A stretch of 64,000 nt of DNA from Candidatus Saccharimonadota bacterium (GCA_017514765.1 JAFWIU010000010.1:62001-126000); one strand, 5' to 3'; positions 39,103 through 48,846 are shown, counted from the stretch's first letter. Numbers and translations: made by a program. Notes: generated by a model from the letters alone, not told the origin.

Positions 39103-40620
39103 ATGTTACTGGAAGATTATCGAAACGAAAGACTTAAAAAACTAGAGGAAATACGGGGGAGAGGCATAGAACCATATCCTTCCACTACGGAACGTAATAC
39201 TAAAATTGCTGACGTAGTGAATCATTTTGATGAGAAACAAGGTCAAGAGGTCTGCGTAGCGGGACGGATTGTAGCGATTCGCTCGTTTGGTAAATTAGTG
39301 TTTATTAAACTACGCGATTATACGGGAGAAGTGCAGATATTCATGAAACAACAAGCGAATTCTGACCACTCCGTTCCCCTCGGACACGCTCAAGGCCGCT
39401 CGGCCGAGCCTATGGTTCTCGGGGAAGGAGTGGCTCAGAATTCTCTTGGTATAAAGGATGTCAAACTCCTCGATACCGGTGATTTTATTGAGGCGACTGG
39501 TGTGGTAGATAAATCCCAAACGGGCGAGATTTCAGTGTTCACCGATCACATTAGACTGCTCACCAAATCGCTACGACCCTTACCGGAGAAGTTTACCAAT
39601 AAGGAAGAGCGATATCGCCGGCGCTATGTTGATATGAATGTGAACCCCGAAGTGCGCGAGAGGCTCGTAAGAAGGTCTAAATTCTGGCAGGCGACGCGCG
39701 ATTTTATGAACTCGCATGGGTTTATCGAGATTAATATTCCGGTACTAGAACATACCACTGGTGGAGCGGATGCGCAACCGTTCGTGACGCACATGAATGC
39801 CCTAGACGAGGATTATTATTTACGGATTTCACACGAGTTACCTTTGAAGCGATTGCTTGGTGGCGGATTTGAGAAAGTATACGATATTGGACCGCGATTC
39901 CGCAATGAGGGAGTCGACGATGAGCATTTGCCAGAGCATATTGCGTTTGAGGCCTACGCGGCATATGAGAATTACGAGGACGGCATGAAGCTTTACGAGG
40001 AAATGATTAAGTACGTTGCCAAAGAGACTTGGGGAACTTTGAAGTTTAATGTGGGTGGATTCGAGATTGACCTAGATTGTGAGTGGCCACGCTATAAGTA
40101 CGCGGATTTGTTGTCCGAGAGGTTTGGCGTGGATGTATTTAATCCAGACAGAGAACAGTTGATTCGGATTTTGAAGGAGAACGGTGTGGAGTCGAACTTC
40201 GACATGACAACGCCGCATCTAATTGATCATGTCTGGAAGCTGATTCGGAAGACTTCGGCTGGGCCTTACTGGGTGATCGAAGAGCCATTATCATTATCGC
40301 CGCTCGCAAAGAAGTCGTCCGGCAACCCATTGGTGACGGAACGATTCCATCCGATTATTGCGGGAACTGAGATGGGGAACGGATTCTCGGAGTTAAATGA
40401 CCCGCTCGACCAGTTGGCGCGATTCCAAGAGCAACAAGCGGCGCGCGATGCGGGTGATGAAGAGGCACAGATGCTCGACATGGATTTCGTAGAGATGCTA
40501 GAATACGGCATGCCGCCAGCGTGTGGCTGGGGTAATTCGGAGCGAAACTTCTGGCTACTCGAGGGAGTGTCAGGACGCGAAGCAGTGCCGTTCCCGTTGA
40601 TTAAAAGTCGAGAAGATTAA
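39103..40620 (+). CDS. lysS: Lysyl-tRNA synthetase, class II
   Basis: 505 residues. OB-fold anticodon-binding domain at about 45-170 (VAGRIVAIRSFGKLVFIKLRD, RLLTKSLRPLPEK), then class II motifs 1-3: FIEINIPVLEHTTGGADAQPF, DIGPRFRNEGVDDEHLPEH and the C-terminal GWGNSERNFWLLEGVSGREAVPFPLIK. Residues about 86-113 are an inserted peptide (SDHSVPLGHAQG ... GEGVAQNS) encoded by an 87-bp palindromic element and fall in a surface loop of the OB fold. The last four bases overlap the stop of the converging DUF167 gene. Confidence 0.97.
   Translation: MLLEDYRNERLKKLEEIRGRGIEPYPSTTERNTKIADVVNHFDEKQGQEVCVAGRIVAIRSFGKLVFIKLRDYTGEVQIFMKQQANSDHSVPLGHAQGRSAEPMVLGEGVAQNSLGIKDVKLLDTGDFIEATGVVDKSQTGEISVFTDHIRLLTKSLRPLPEKFTNKEERYRRRYVDMNVNPEVRERLVRRSKFWQATRDFMNSHGFIEINIPVLEHTTGGADAQPFVTHMNALDEDYYLRISHELPLKRLLGGGFEKVYDIGPRFRNEGVDDEHLPEHIAFEAYAAYENYEDGMKLYEEMIKYVAKETWGTLKFNVGGFEIDLDCEWPRYKYADLLSERFGVDVFNPDREQLIRILKENGVESNFDMTTPHLIDHVWKLIRKTSAGPYWVIEEPLSLSPLAKKSSGNPLVTERFHPIIAGTEMGNGFSELNDPLDQLARFQEQQAARDAGDEEAQMLDMDFVEMLEYGMPPACGWGNSERNFWLLEGVSGREAVPFPLIKSRED
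39357..39443 (+). repeat. 87-bp in-frame palindromic element inside lysS
   Basis: Both ends carry GAATTC with matching flanks (GAATTCTGA-CCACTCC at the left, GGAGTGGCTCAGAATTC at the right). Arms pair through CCACTCC, TTCCCC and GAG blocks to a perfect 12-bp core, GCTCGGCCGAGC, at 39398-39409. 87 is a multiple of three, so the frame is preserved. Base composition is GC-rich relative to the gene. Confidence 0.82.
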
Positions 40621-40835
40621 AATTCAATTGTTTTGGTGCGCGACTTGGCGCCGCGAGTGATAGTGATGCTGGTTTTTGGAATATCAAAATATTTCGCAAG
40701 AAGTTTAATGAGGGCCGTATTAGCCTCGCCATCGTGAGGTTTGGCGCGAAGATAGATAATCAGTTCGCCTGGCGCAGTTTCAACGATTTTTTCCTGCGAA
40801 GACCCAGGTTTGACGGTGATTTGGTATTTGGACAT
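40617..40835 (-). CDS. DUF167 (YggU-family) protein
   Basis: 72 residues matching the small DUF167 family: KPGSSQEKIVE, then YLRAKPHDGEANTALIKLLAKYFDIPKTSITITRGAKSRTKTIEF. The conserved KPxDGxAN block is present. Cellular role unknown. The TGATATAAT six bases before the ATG places the start; its stop overlaps that of lysS. Confidence 0.9.
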   Translation of the reverse strand: MSKYQITVKPGSSQEKIVETAPGELIIYLRAKPHDGEANTALIKLLAKYFDIPKTSITITRGAKSRTKTIEF

Positions 40836-40841
40836 ATATAT

Positions 40842-40850
40842 ATTATATCA
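40842..40850 (-). promoter_or_regulatory. Extended -10 promoter of the DUF167 gene (leaderless type)
   Basis: TGATATAAT on the minus strand ends six bases before the ATG. Confidence 0.75.
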
Positions 40851-40862
40851 CCTGTGATATGG

Positions 40863-40891
40863 TTGACCAGTTATCTTAAATGCGATATAAT
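40863..40891 (+). promoter_or_regulatory. Promoter of the polysaccharide operon
   Basis: TTGACC (40863-40868), 17 bases, TATAAT (40886-40891). It lies about 40 bases before ATG 40934. An ATG at 40880 is inside the promoter and so is not the start. Confidence 0.72.
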
Positions 40892-40933
40892 AAGGATAAG
40901 AGCAAATTTTGTTTGCTGAGTGGAATTATTAGG

Positions 40934-41788
40934 ATGCCAAAAGAAAATTATTCAGTTTTAATGTCAGTTTACAAGAACGAAAAGCCTGGTATTTTGAAGC
41001 AAAGTATGCAGAGCATTTTTGACCAGACCATTCCGACGGATGATTTTGTTTTAATTTGTGATGGGCCACTAAATAAGCGCCTAGATGATGTGATTGATGA
41101 GATGCAAGAGCAGTTTGGAAAACGGTTGCGTGTGATTCGTCACAAAAAAAATCATGGGCTAGGATATTGCCTAAGGACTGGCATTCCGGAGTGTAAAAAT
41201 GATTTGATTGCAAGAATGGATTCAGATGATATTTCCAGGACAGATCGTTGCGAAAAGGAGCTGAAGATTTTTGCAGAGCATCCAGAGATTAGTGTAGTGG
41301 GGGGATTAGTGGGGGAGTTTACGGTGACGATTGAGGAAGTCAATTCGATTCGCAGGGTGCCGGAAACAAACGAAGAAATCGTTAAGTTTGTAAAGTGGCG
41401 TAGTCCAATGAATCATCCGTCAGTGATGTTCCGTAAGAAAGACGTACTGGCGGTAGGAAACTATCCTGAGGTGAGGAACTGTCAAGATTGGTATCTATGG
41501 TCAGAGATGCTAATGAGTGGTTATCGGCTTTATAATGTGCAGGAAATATTAGTGTATATGCGAGAAGACAGGACTACATTTAAGAGACGTTCTGGCTTGA
41601 AGTATTTTAAAATACAGAAAAAACTATACGATAAGATGCGAAAACGGAAGTTTATTTCTGTCCCACAATATGCGGCTGCTGTTTCTGTGCGGTTTTGTTC
41701 GGCAATGGCGCCGAACGGGTTGAGAAAAAAGATGTTTGAGACATTTATGAGGGAGAAAGTGGAACAAGCGAAGGGTGCGGAACAATAA
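40934..41788 (+). CDS. Family 2 glycosyltransferase
   Basis: 284 residues from ATG 40934. GT-A fold motifs: YSVLMSVYKNEKPGILKQSMQSIFDQT at the start and the metal-binding DSDD in LIARMDSDDISRTDRCEKEL (about 93-112), then PMNHPSVMFRK and NCQDWYLWSEM in the acceptor half. It adds a sugar to a lipid-linked repeat unit in the cytoplasm. First gene of the polysaccharide locus, one base before the next gene. Confidence 0.9.
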   Translation: MPKENYSVLMSVYKNEKPGILKQSMQSIFDQTIPTDDFVLICDGPLNKRLDDVIDEMQEQFGKRLRVIRHKKNHGLGYCLRTGIPECKNDLIARMDSDDISRTDRCEKELKIFAEHPEISVVGGLVGEFTVTIEEVNSIRRVPETNEEIVKFVKWRSPMNHPSVMFRKKDVLAVGNYPEVRNCQDWYLWSEMLMSGYRLYNVQEILVYMREDRTTFKRRSGLKYFKIQKKLYDKMRKRKFISVPQYAAAVSVRFCSAMAPNGLRKKMFETFMREKVEQAKGAEQ

Positions 41789-41789
41789 T

Positions 41790-42884
41790 ATGAATATTCT
41801 ACACATAGCTAGTATAACTGACGACAAATCAAAAGGGCCAAATATAAATGTTCCAAAGAGTGTTTTGTATGGTAATAGATTTGCTAACGTCGGACTTTAT
41901 AATTTGCGCGACAGTAAGCTGACGATAAAGGTTCCATCAGAGAAACTTTTTTACAAAAAGAACTATCAGCGCATCAGTGAACTACCTAGCCCATTCAATA
42001 GGCCGGATGTGGTGGTTTTTCATGGGGTTTATTATATTGATTATTGCTGGATTGCAAAGTGGCTTCGAAAGAATAACATTCCTTATATTATAGTCCCTCG
42101 ATGCTCAATGACAACAGCGGCCATTAAAAGCCATTTATTAAAAAAGAAGACGGCAGGAATCCTATTCTTTAATAAATTTATCTCTGAGGCTAGTGCTATT
42201 CAATTCTTGACTAAAAATGAATATCTCGAAAGCAAAAACAATTTCAAATTCAAAGGCCATTTCATACTTGGAAATGGTGTAGAATTGCCAAAAAAGTATT
42301 ATACCACCAAGAACCGGAAAGATTTTAGGATTGTATTTATCGGTAGGTACAATGTATATCACAAAGGGTTGGATGTTTTATTGCGGGCAGCCAGGGAGCA
42401 CGTGGATTGGTTTAGGGATAATAATGTTGTTTTGGAATTGTATGGCAGCGATTCCGACAATGGGTTAAGATTTCTAACGAGTTATATAAATAAAAACAAT
42501 ATGAAAGATATCGCCATCATTAAAGGACCTACTTTTGGTGGTGCGAAAGTAAAAGCCTTGCTAGATGCTGATGTTTTTATTCATACATCCCGTCTGGAAG
42601 GACAGCCGACCGCCGTAGTTGAAGCAATAAGCTACGGTGTGCCTGTAATTGTGACGCCAGGAACGAATATTGCAGACGTAGTAAAAAGATTTGATTTAGG
42701 TTTTACGTCAGAGTTCGATTCGGAAGCGATTTTCAATTGTATTAAAAAAGCATTTGAAAGTAAGAAAGATTTTTCTGATATTTCAAGAAATGAAGTTAAG
42801 TATTCGAGGGAACATTTTGACTGGAATAGTATAGCTAACGGATTGATTGATTATTGTTCTAGAAAGGTTAGAGATGGCAAATAG
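41790..42884 (+). CDS. Family 4 (GT-B) glycosyltransferase
   Basis: 364 residues from ATG 41790. The C-terminal half has the GT4 donor-binding pattern: FRIVFIGRYNVYHKGLDVLLRAA, then DVFIHTSRLEGQPTAVVEAISYGVPVIVTPGTNIADVV with the conserved E-x7-E spacing. Retaining transfer of a hexose is usual for the family. Sequence from here to about 50.6 kb is markedly AT-rich, with many ATA and AAA codons, unlike the genes before it. Confidence 0.9.
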   Translation: MNILHIASITDDKSKGPNINVPKSVLYGNRFANVGLYNLRDSKLTIKVPSEKLFYKKNYQRISELPSPFNRPDVVVFHGVYYIDYCWIAKWLRKNNIPYIIVPRCSMTTAAIKSHLLKKKTAGILFFNKFISEASAIQFLTKNEYLESKNNFKFKGHFILGNGVELPKKYYTTKNRKDFRIVFIGRYNVYHKGLDVLLRAAREHVDWFRDNNVVLELYGSDSDNGLRFLTSYINKNNMKDIAIIKGPTFGGAKVKALLDADVFIHTSRLEGQPTAVVEAISYGVPVIVTPGTNIADVVKRFDLGFTSEFDSEAIFNCIKKAFESKKDFSDISRNEVKYSREHFDWNSIANGLIDYCSRKVRDGK

Positions 42885-44178
42885 TAGTGGCAAAACGATA
42901 GAAAGAGTTCAGATAGTCTTGTATGTATTCTTTTTGTTCCTATGGTTTATTAGTCCAAATAAGCCAACGTTGAGACTAATTAGCGTTGTTTTATTAGTAT
43001 TCTTTTTATCAATTCAAGTTATAAAGATTCTTAAACGAAAAAAAATATATATAATAAAACCTGTTCTCTATTATGTCCTATTCACAGTCTGGTCTTTACT
43101 ATCTGTTATTTGGGCGCAGAATCAATCAACGGCTATTGATAGAATTACGGACGTGGTATGCAATTCCTTATTCTTGGTCGTTTCGTATGATTTCTTCTGT
43201 GAGGCCAAGATTAGTAAAAGGGGGTTTGTTTCAATTTTTGTAACAATTGGCATATTGTTTGCAATATATGTATTTTTATACTATGGCATTGGGCAGTATT
43301 TTTCTATGCTTTTGGCCGGAAGAAGAGTCGGCGGAGAAATTATTAACGTTAATTTTGTTGGCTTAGTATCTACGATGACAGTAATTATAATACTGTATTC
43401 GGTTCTCAACGATATATATAAGAATAAATTAGTTTTGTTATTGTTGATTCCATTGATCATAGTGGCTCTCGGATCTGGAAGCAAAAAAGTATTGATAGGT
43501 TTAGTTATAGGCGTCTTAATGATTATTGTGTTATACCTAAAAGGAAAAATGACCTGGAAGAAGATAGCCACGATTATGCTATTCTTCGTTTTATTAATTG
43601 GTTCATTTTTTGCCATTAGAAGATTACCGTATTTTAGCACTGTATTTGAAAGGATGGATGTAATGGTTGAAACGTTAGACAGGGAGTCGTCTGCGGAAGA
43701 AGGTTCGACGGAAGCTCGGAAGGAGTTTATAGGGAGGGGGTTCCATACATTTTTGAGTTACCCTATAACTGGAATAGGTTTAAACAATTCAGGAATAATT
43801 ACAGAAGATATTATAGGAAGAGAGGTGTATTTACATTGCAATTATGTAGAACTATTAGCTTGTGTAGGTTTTGTCGGATTCATGTTATACTATGCCATTT
43901 ATTTAGATATATTTTTTAAAACAATTGCAATGAATAAGGATGGTGTCGAAAAGAACTATTTGCCAATAGTGATAGTGGTTACCCTTCTTGTGGTCGAGAT
44001 AGGCTGTGTTACATATTACGAGATTAAAACATCTATGTATTTTATTCTAATGATAATTCTCTTATATAAGCATAATTGGGAAACCGTGTGTATTCACAAG
44101 AAGAATAATATAAGAGTTCCCCTTGATGATGATTCTATGAAGAGTGTTAAAACGACAGTAACAAAGGAGAGAAAATGA
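42874..44178 (+). CDS. O-antigen ligase/polymerase-like membrane protein (Wzy)
   Basis: 434 residues from ATG 42874, overlapping the previous gene by 11 bases. About 11 hydrophobic segments, and a large external loop (about 265-315) ending FLSYPITGIGLNNSGIITED, which matches the O-antigen ligase/Wzy loop pattern. It would polymerise repeat units on the outer face of the membrane. Family sequences are weakly conserved, so polymerase versus ligase is not settled. Confidence 0.8.
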   Translation: MANSSGKTIERVQIVLYVFFLFLWFISPNKPTLRLISVVLLVFFLSIQVIKILKRKKIYIIKPVLYYVLFTVWSLLSVIWAQNQSTAIDRITDVVCNSLFLVVSYDFFCEAKISKRGFVSIFVTIGILFAIYVFLYYGIGQYFSMLLAGRRVGGEIINVNFVGLVSTMTVIIILYSVLNDIYKNKLVLLLLIPLIIVALGSGSKKVLIGLVIGVLMIIVLYLKGKMTWKKIATIMLFFVLLIGSFFAIRRLPYFSTVFERMDVMVETLDRESSAEEGSTEARKEFIGRGFHTFLSYPITGIGLNNSGIITEDIIGREVYLHCNYVELLACVGFVGFMLYYAIYLDIFFKTIAMNKDGVEKNYLPIVIVVTLLVVEIGCVTYYEIKTSMYFILMIILLYKHNWETVCIHKKNNIRVPLDDDSMKSVKTTVTKERK

Positions 44179-45086
44179 CAAGGAAAGAGAAAATTAAACA
44201 TGTGCTAAAAAATCCTTTATGGATTATTGTAATGCTAAACAATAGGGGACTTCATCTTCTAGGTGATGAAGCGTACATTAGACTATTATTCAGGCTAAAC
44301 TTAAATAAAAGAGCCAATTTAGATAACCCTCAAACTTTCAATGAAAAGATCCAATGGCTTAAACTTCATGACCGTAAAGCTAAGTATACCACAATGGTGG
44401 ATAAATACGATGCTAAGAAATATGTGGGCAACATAATTGGCAAAGAACATATTATACCAACAATAGGTGTTTACGAAAGATTTGACGATATTGATTTTGC
44501 AAATCTTCCGGATCAATTTGTTATTAAATGTACACATGACTCTGGCGGTTTGGTCGTTTGTAAAGATAAGAAAAAATTTAACCAAAAGATGGCCAGAAAA
44601 AAAATCAATAAATGCATGGATAAAAATTTTTATTGGTCTAGTCGCGAATGGCCATACAAAAACGTTAAGCCGCGAATCATTGTGGAACAATACATGTCAA
44701 GCTTTGGTGATAATCCAGATGATTATAAAGTACATTGTTTTAATGGGAAGCCAAAAATTATATTGGTTTGTAAAGATCGTTTTAACCAAAATGGAATGTC
44801 TGAGGATTTCTTTGATACGAAATGGAGGCATTTAGATCTAAAAAGGCCAAACCAAAAAACTAGTCAGGAGCCAATTAGTAAGCCCGTAAAGCTGGAGGAA
44901 ATCCTCAGTTATTCTAAAGAACTATCTAAAGATATTCCTTTCCTGAGGATAGATTTCTATATTATTGATGGGAAGGTTTATTTTGGCGAGTTAACATTTT
45001 TCCCAGCTTCGGGCCTTCGACCCTTCGTTCCAGAAGAGTGGGATAAAAAGCTTGGGAAGATGATAAAATTGGAGGATAAAACATGA
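44175..45086 (+). CDS. TupA-like ATP-grasp protein
   Basis: 303 residues. The start (DEAYIRLLFRLNLNKRANLDNPQTFNEKIQWLKLHDRK) and DKYDAKKYVGNIIGKEHIIPTIGVYERFDDIDFANLPDQFVIKCTHDSGG are characteristic of the TupA-type ATP-grasp family found in polysaccharide clusters. It likely ligates an amino acid or similar acid to a sugar, by analogy with teichuronopeptide synthesis. Overlaps its neighbour by four bases on each side, so is translationally coupled. Confidence 0.85.
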   Translation: MTRKEKIKHVLKNPLWIIVMLNNRGLHLLGDEAYIRLLFRLNLNKRANLDNPQTFNEKIQWLKLHDRKAKYTTMVDKYDAKKYVGNIIGKEHIIPTIGVYERFDDIDFANLPDQFVIKCTHDSGGLVVCKDKKKFNQKMARKKINKCMDKNFYWSSREWPYKNVKPRIIVEQYMSSFGDNPDDYKVHCFNGKPKIILVCKDRFNQNGMSEDFFDTKWRHLDLKRPNQKTSQEPISKPVKLEEILSYSKELSKDIPFLRIDFYIIDGKVYFGELTFFPASGLRPFVPEEWDKKLGKMIKLEDKT

Positions 45087-46204
45087 GCAAGATAATAATC
45101 GGATCAGATGTTGTGCCTTATGGTAAAGTTGAGAGCCTATTCTCGGACGGAAACTTGAGAGCTATTCTCGGAGAAAGTTTGTCTAAGATATGGTTAGGTG
45201 CAGAATATAGGTTTTTTAATCTTGAGTGTCCAGTTACGAATAGTAACAAAGGAATTAATAAAAACGGTCCCCTTCTGAAATGTAATCCTAAAACAATAAA
45301 TGGGATAAAAAAGCTTGAGCCAACATGCGTAATGCTTGCAAATAATCACATTATGGATTATTCCGTAGTCGGTTTAGAAGACACAATAAAACTCTTGGAT
45401 GGTAGCGGAATAGACTGGATTGGTGTCGGCAAAGATGCTAAAAATCTTAAGAAAACTTTTTCATTCAGATGCGATAACAAAGAGATTACGATTTACAATT
45501 GTTGTGAACACGAATTTTCGATTGCAACCGATACGAACCCAGGAGCAAATCCCTATAATGAGTTGGATATTTTTGATGAAATAAGAGAGAGCAAGAAAAA
45601 CAGCGATTATTTGGTGATAGTATATCATGGTGGAAAAGAGTATTATAGATACCCGAGTCCACTTTTACAAAAACGTTGCAGAAAAATGATTGATTCTGGG
45701 GTAGATTTGGTTATTTGTCAACACAGTCACTGCGTTGGCTGTGAGGAGAAATATAAAAAAGGAATAATTGTATACGGGCAGGGCAACTATATATTTAATA
45801 AGCGCAGTAACGAATTTTGGGATACCTCATTGCTTATAAGCATCGATGTGAAAAATGGTTTTAAAACTGACTATATCCCTATTGTTAGAACAGAGGATGG
45901 GACTAGCTTAGCATCAGAAGCGCAGGCAAAGGTGATATTGGGTAGTTTTAGCGAAAGGTCTTCCGAGATTAAGAACCAGGGGTTTGTTGAGAAAAAATAT
46001 AGAGAATTTGCTGAAGAAAGATTAGATAATTATCTCATGATATTAAGTAGGCACAACCGCCTGTTAAAACTGATCCACAGGATAAGTCCGAAGGCCTTTC
46101 GTGCAATTAAATACAAATATGCTGCTATTCTAAATGTTGTAGAGTGTGAAGCGCATAACGAATTACTGATTGAAGGATTGAGAGGAAAACTTAAAAAGAA
46201 GTAA
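45083..46204 (+). CDS. CapA/PgsA-family protein (capsule synthesis metallophosphatase fold)
   Basis: 373 residues. Motifs of the PGA_cap family: IIIGSDVVPYG at the start, FNLECPVTNS, LANNHIMDYSVVGLEDT, VIVYHGGKEYY and VICQHSHCVGCEEKYKKGIIVYGQGNYIF, giving Asp/His/Asn metal ligands. From family knowledge such proteins take part in polyglutamate or polysaccharide capsule assembly. No signal peptide or membrane segment is seen, so it may act in the cytoplasm with the TupA-like protein. A role in adding amino-acid decorations is inference. Confidence 0.85.
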   Translation: MSKIIIGSDVVPYGKVESLFSDGNLRAILGESLSKIWLGAEYRFFNLECPVTNSNKGINKNGPLLKCNPKTINGIKKLEPTCVMLANNHIMDYSVVGLEDTIKLLDGSGIDWIGVGKDAKNLKKTFSFRCDNKEITIYNCCEHEFSIATDTNPGANPYNELDIFDEIRESKKNSDYLVIVYHGGKEYYRYPSPLLQKRCRKMIDSGVDLVICQHSHCVGCEEKYKKGIIVYGQGNYIFNKRSNEFWDTSLLISIDVKNGFKTDYIPIVRTEDGTSLASEAQAKVILGSFSERSSEIKNQGFVEKKYREFAEERLDNYLMILSRHNRLLKLIHRISPKAFRAIKYKYAAILNVVECEAHNELLIEGLRGKLKKK

Positions 46205-46207
46205 GCA

Positions 46208-47284
46208 ATGAAGGATTATATGCTAAATAAAAGACATGTGCAGCTCCAACCACTAGTTTCTATAGTAGTACCGATTTATAATTCTGACAAGTTTTTGCCA
46301 AGATGTTTAAGTTCTATTTGTAAACAAACATATGATAATATTGAAATTATCCTTGTTGATGATGGTTCAACAGACGATTCGCTTAGGATCACTCAGGAGT
46401 TCGCGAAAAAAGATTCAAGAATAAGGGTTATTACTCAAAAAAATGGTGGTCCAACTGTTTCTAGGAAAAATGGTATAAAAACAGCAAAGGGCAGTTATAT
46501 TATTACGGAAGATTCAGATGATTGGCTAGATCGTAGACTTGTTGAGAAATGCATAAAAGCCATCAATGAGGAAAAAAATGTTGATGTCGTGAAATTCGGT
46601 TATATAAACGAGCCGTCCAAAATTGAAAAAAATGCCTTAAATGATGGGCAAATAAAAAAACGGGTACTAGAAGGGGAAGAGATCAATCAGGTCATTAAAT
46701 GCTTAATATATGATACGAGCTGCAACCACGTTTGGAATGAAATGGTCAAAAAGGAACTATATGATTTTGGGGATGAATTATTTAAAACACTAATAAAAAA
46801 GGGGGAGGATGCTCAAACAAATCTGCAAGTATTTCAAAAGGCAAAGAAAGTTGTATTCTTAGAGGATAACCTATATCACTATACGGACAATCCGGATGGA
46901 GCAACCAATAGTATTAATCCAGGAGATGTTATCTATAATGTAAAGGATAATATTTATTTAAATAAAATTAGGGAAAAAGTTGCGAATGATAGATTCGGTT
47001 CTGTTAATAAGACAAGTCTTATCAACACTACGCTGTCAATGCTTTCTGGAAAAATTATTAGAATACTGGCAAGTAGTAAAAACCCTGAGGCTGATTTATT
47101 GGAGATAGAAAATGGCTTGGGGGATGAGTTGTCTCATTATTTGTTAGGATTTGATAAGACAAAGCTCAACCATAGCTCATTAAAGAAGATGATTTGCGTA
47201 AACATAATAAGTGGTGACTACGAAAAGAATATAAAGTATAGACCATTTTGCAAATTATTGAAAAGGATAGGAAAGGTAAAATGA
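46208..47284 (+). CDS. Family 2 glycosyltransferase
   Basis: 358 residues; GT-A motifs VSIVVPIYNSDKFLPRCLSSICKQTYDNIEIILVDDGSTDDS (about 18-59) and the DSDDWLDRR metal site (about 101-109). The C-terminal part resembles the acceptor domain of capsule GT2 enzymes. The second GT2 of the locus. It overlaps the flippase gene by four bases. Confidence 0.92.
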   Translation: MKDYMLNKRHVQLQPLVSIVVPIYNSDKFLPRCLSSICKQTYDNIEIILVDDGSTDDSLRITQEFAKKDSRIRVITQKNGGPTVSRKNGIKTAKGSYIITEDSDDWLDRRLVEKCIKAINEEKNVDVVKFGYINEPSKIEKNALNDGQIKKRVLEGEEINQVIKCLIYDTSCNHVWNEMVKKELYDFGDELFKTLIKKGEDAQTNLQVFQKAKKVVFLEDNLYHYTDNPDGATNSINPGDVIYNVKDNIYLNKIREKVANDRFGSVNKTSLINTTLSMLSGKIIRILASSKNPEADLLEIENGLGDELSHYLLGFDKTKLNHSSLKKMICVNIISGDYEKNIKYRPFCKLLKRIGKVK

Positions 47285-48798
47285 GAAGTAAAAAGGCTTT
47301 ATATAACATTATTAGCAATATTATTCTTCAGGTCGTTATCATTATCAGTGGTTTTATTGTACCCAAGATAATAATTAGTACGTTTGGATCTACGGTCAAT
47401 GGCTTGGTTTCATCCGTAACACAGTTTTTAGCATATATCACATTGTTGGAATCGGGTTTTGGCCCAGTTGTGAAAGCGGCTTTGTATAAGCCAATTGCCA
47501 ATGAAGATAATAAAACTATTGGGAACATTTTAAAAACTTCCGAAAGATTTTTTAGGATAATAGCAGTCATTTTTCTTGGATATATTGCTATTCTTTGCCT
47601 TTTTTATCCAACAGTAATTAATCATGATTTTGAATGGGCGTTTACTGCGTCATTAATTATAATAATAGGAATTAGTACTTTTGCGGAATATTTTTTCGGG
47701 ATGACATATACTCTGTTCTTACAGGCTAAGCAAAAAAAATATATCATTTCAAATATTCAAATATGTACTTATGTATTATCGACCTTATCCGTAATTGTCT
47801 TAGCAAAAATGGGAGCCGGTATTCATCTTATTAAGTTAATAAGTGGAGTGATTTTTATTCTTCGTCCACTGATTTTAAATGTATATGTAAAAAAGAAGTA
47901 TAAATTGGATTATACTGATAGTTCGGACAGCTATAAACTCGATAAGAAATGGGATGGTTTGGCACAGCATATCGCTTATGTTATTCATACCAAAACTGAT
48001 GTAACTGTCTTGACTATTTTTTCAACGTTGAGCGAGGTGTCAGTTTATTCCGTATACTATTTAGTGGTTAGAGGGATAAAAGCTATTATCGGTGCTTTCT
48101 CTGGCAGTATTGATGCAACATTTGGAGATATGATTGCGAAGAATGAGAAGCAGAATCTAAATAAAAAATTTTCAATGTTTGAAGTATTGTATGGATTTAT
48201 TGGCACCGTTTCTTTCGCCACTGCAATTGTGCTAATAACCCCATTTGTTTCTGTATACATGAAGGGTGCTACCGACGCTAATTACATTAGGCCTGTGTTT
48301 GGTATACTCATCGTTATTAGCGAATACATTTGGGCCATCCGGCAACCATATAATTCAATCATTTTAGCGGCCGGTCATTTTAAAGAAACACGTAGAGGCG
48401 CATGGATTGAATGTTTGACCAATATTATTATTTCCATTATCTTGGTTGGTCAATTTGGATTAGTTGGCGTCGCCATAGGCACAACTATAGCTATGACTAT
48501 TCGTACCGCAGAATTTGTTTATCATACTAACAAATTTATACTGGATAGATCTATTTGGGAGAGTGTTAAAAAAATACTATTAATAATAATTGAAACAATT
48601 ATAATTGTATTAGTTTCACAATTGTTGCCATTTTTGGATAATACTAATTATTTGAATTGGTCGATCAATGCTTTAATGGTGTTCAGTGTTGCTTGTATAG
48701 TGACGCTTGCTTTTAATTATGTTTTCTATCGCGCCGAGCTAAAGGCGTCTAGGCGATTGATAAAAAGACTGTTGCCGAAACGACGAAAGAGTTATTAA
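47281..48798 (+). CDS. Wzx-type polysaccharide flippase
   Basis: 505 residues from ATG 47281, preceded by GGAAAGG. About 12-14 membrane segments with a positive N-terminus (KKALYNIISNIILQVVIIISGFIVPKIIISTFGSTVNGLVSSVTQFLAYITLLESGFG), the pattern of MATE/MVF-type polysaccharide exporters. It would move lipid-linked repeat units across the membrane to the polymerase. Confidence 0.9.
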   Translation: MRSKKALYNIISNIILQVVIIISGFIVPKIIISTFGSTVNGLVSSVTQFLAYITLLESGFGPVVKAALYKPIANEDNKTIGNILKTSERFFRIIAVIFLGYIAILCLFYPTVINHDFEWAFTASLIIIIGISTFAEYFFGMTYTLFLQAKQKKYIISNIQICTYVLSTLSVIVLAKMGAGIHLIKLISGVIFILRPLILNVYVKKKYKLDYTDSSDSYKLDKKWDGLAQHIAYVIHTKTDVTVLTIFSTLSEVSVYSVYYLVVRGIKAIIGAFSGSIDATFGDMIAKNEKQNLNKKFSMFEVLYGFIGTVSFATAIVLITPFVSVYMKGATDANYIRPVFGILIVISEYIWAIRQPYNSIILAAGHFKETRRGAWIECLTNIIISIILVGQFGLVGVAIGTTIAMTIRTAEFVYHTNKFILDRSIWESVKKILLIIIETIIIVLVSQLLPFLDNTNYLNWSINALMVFSVACIVTLAFNYVFYRAELKASRRLIKRLLPKRRKSY

Positions 48799-48830
48799 GC
48801 CTAAAACGATAGGAATAAGCTAAATGAGCA

Positions 48831-48839
48831 TGCTATAAT
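48831..48839 (+). promoter_or_regulatory. Extended -10 promoter of the DUF1919 gene (leaderless type)
   Basis: TGCTATAAT ends seven bases before ATG 48847. Confidence 0.7.
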
Positions 48840-48846
48840 ATAGTAT

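Noticed and set aside
40880-40933. N-terminal extension of the first glycosyltransferase
   Set aside because: The upstream ATG lies inside the TATAAT promoter, so it would not be in the mRNA.
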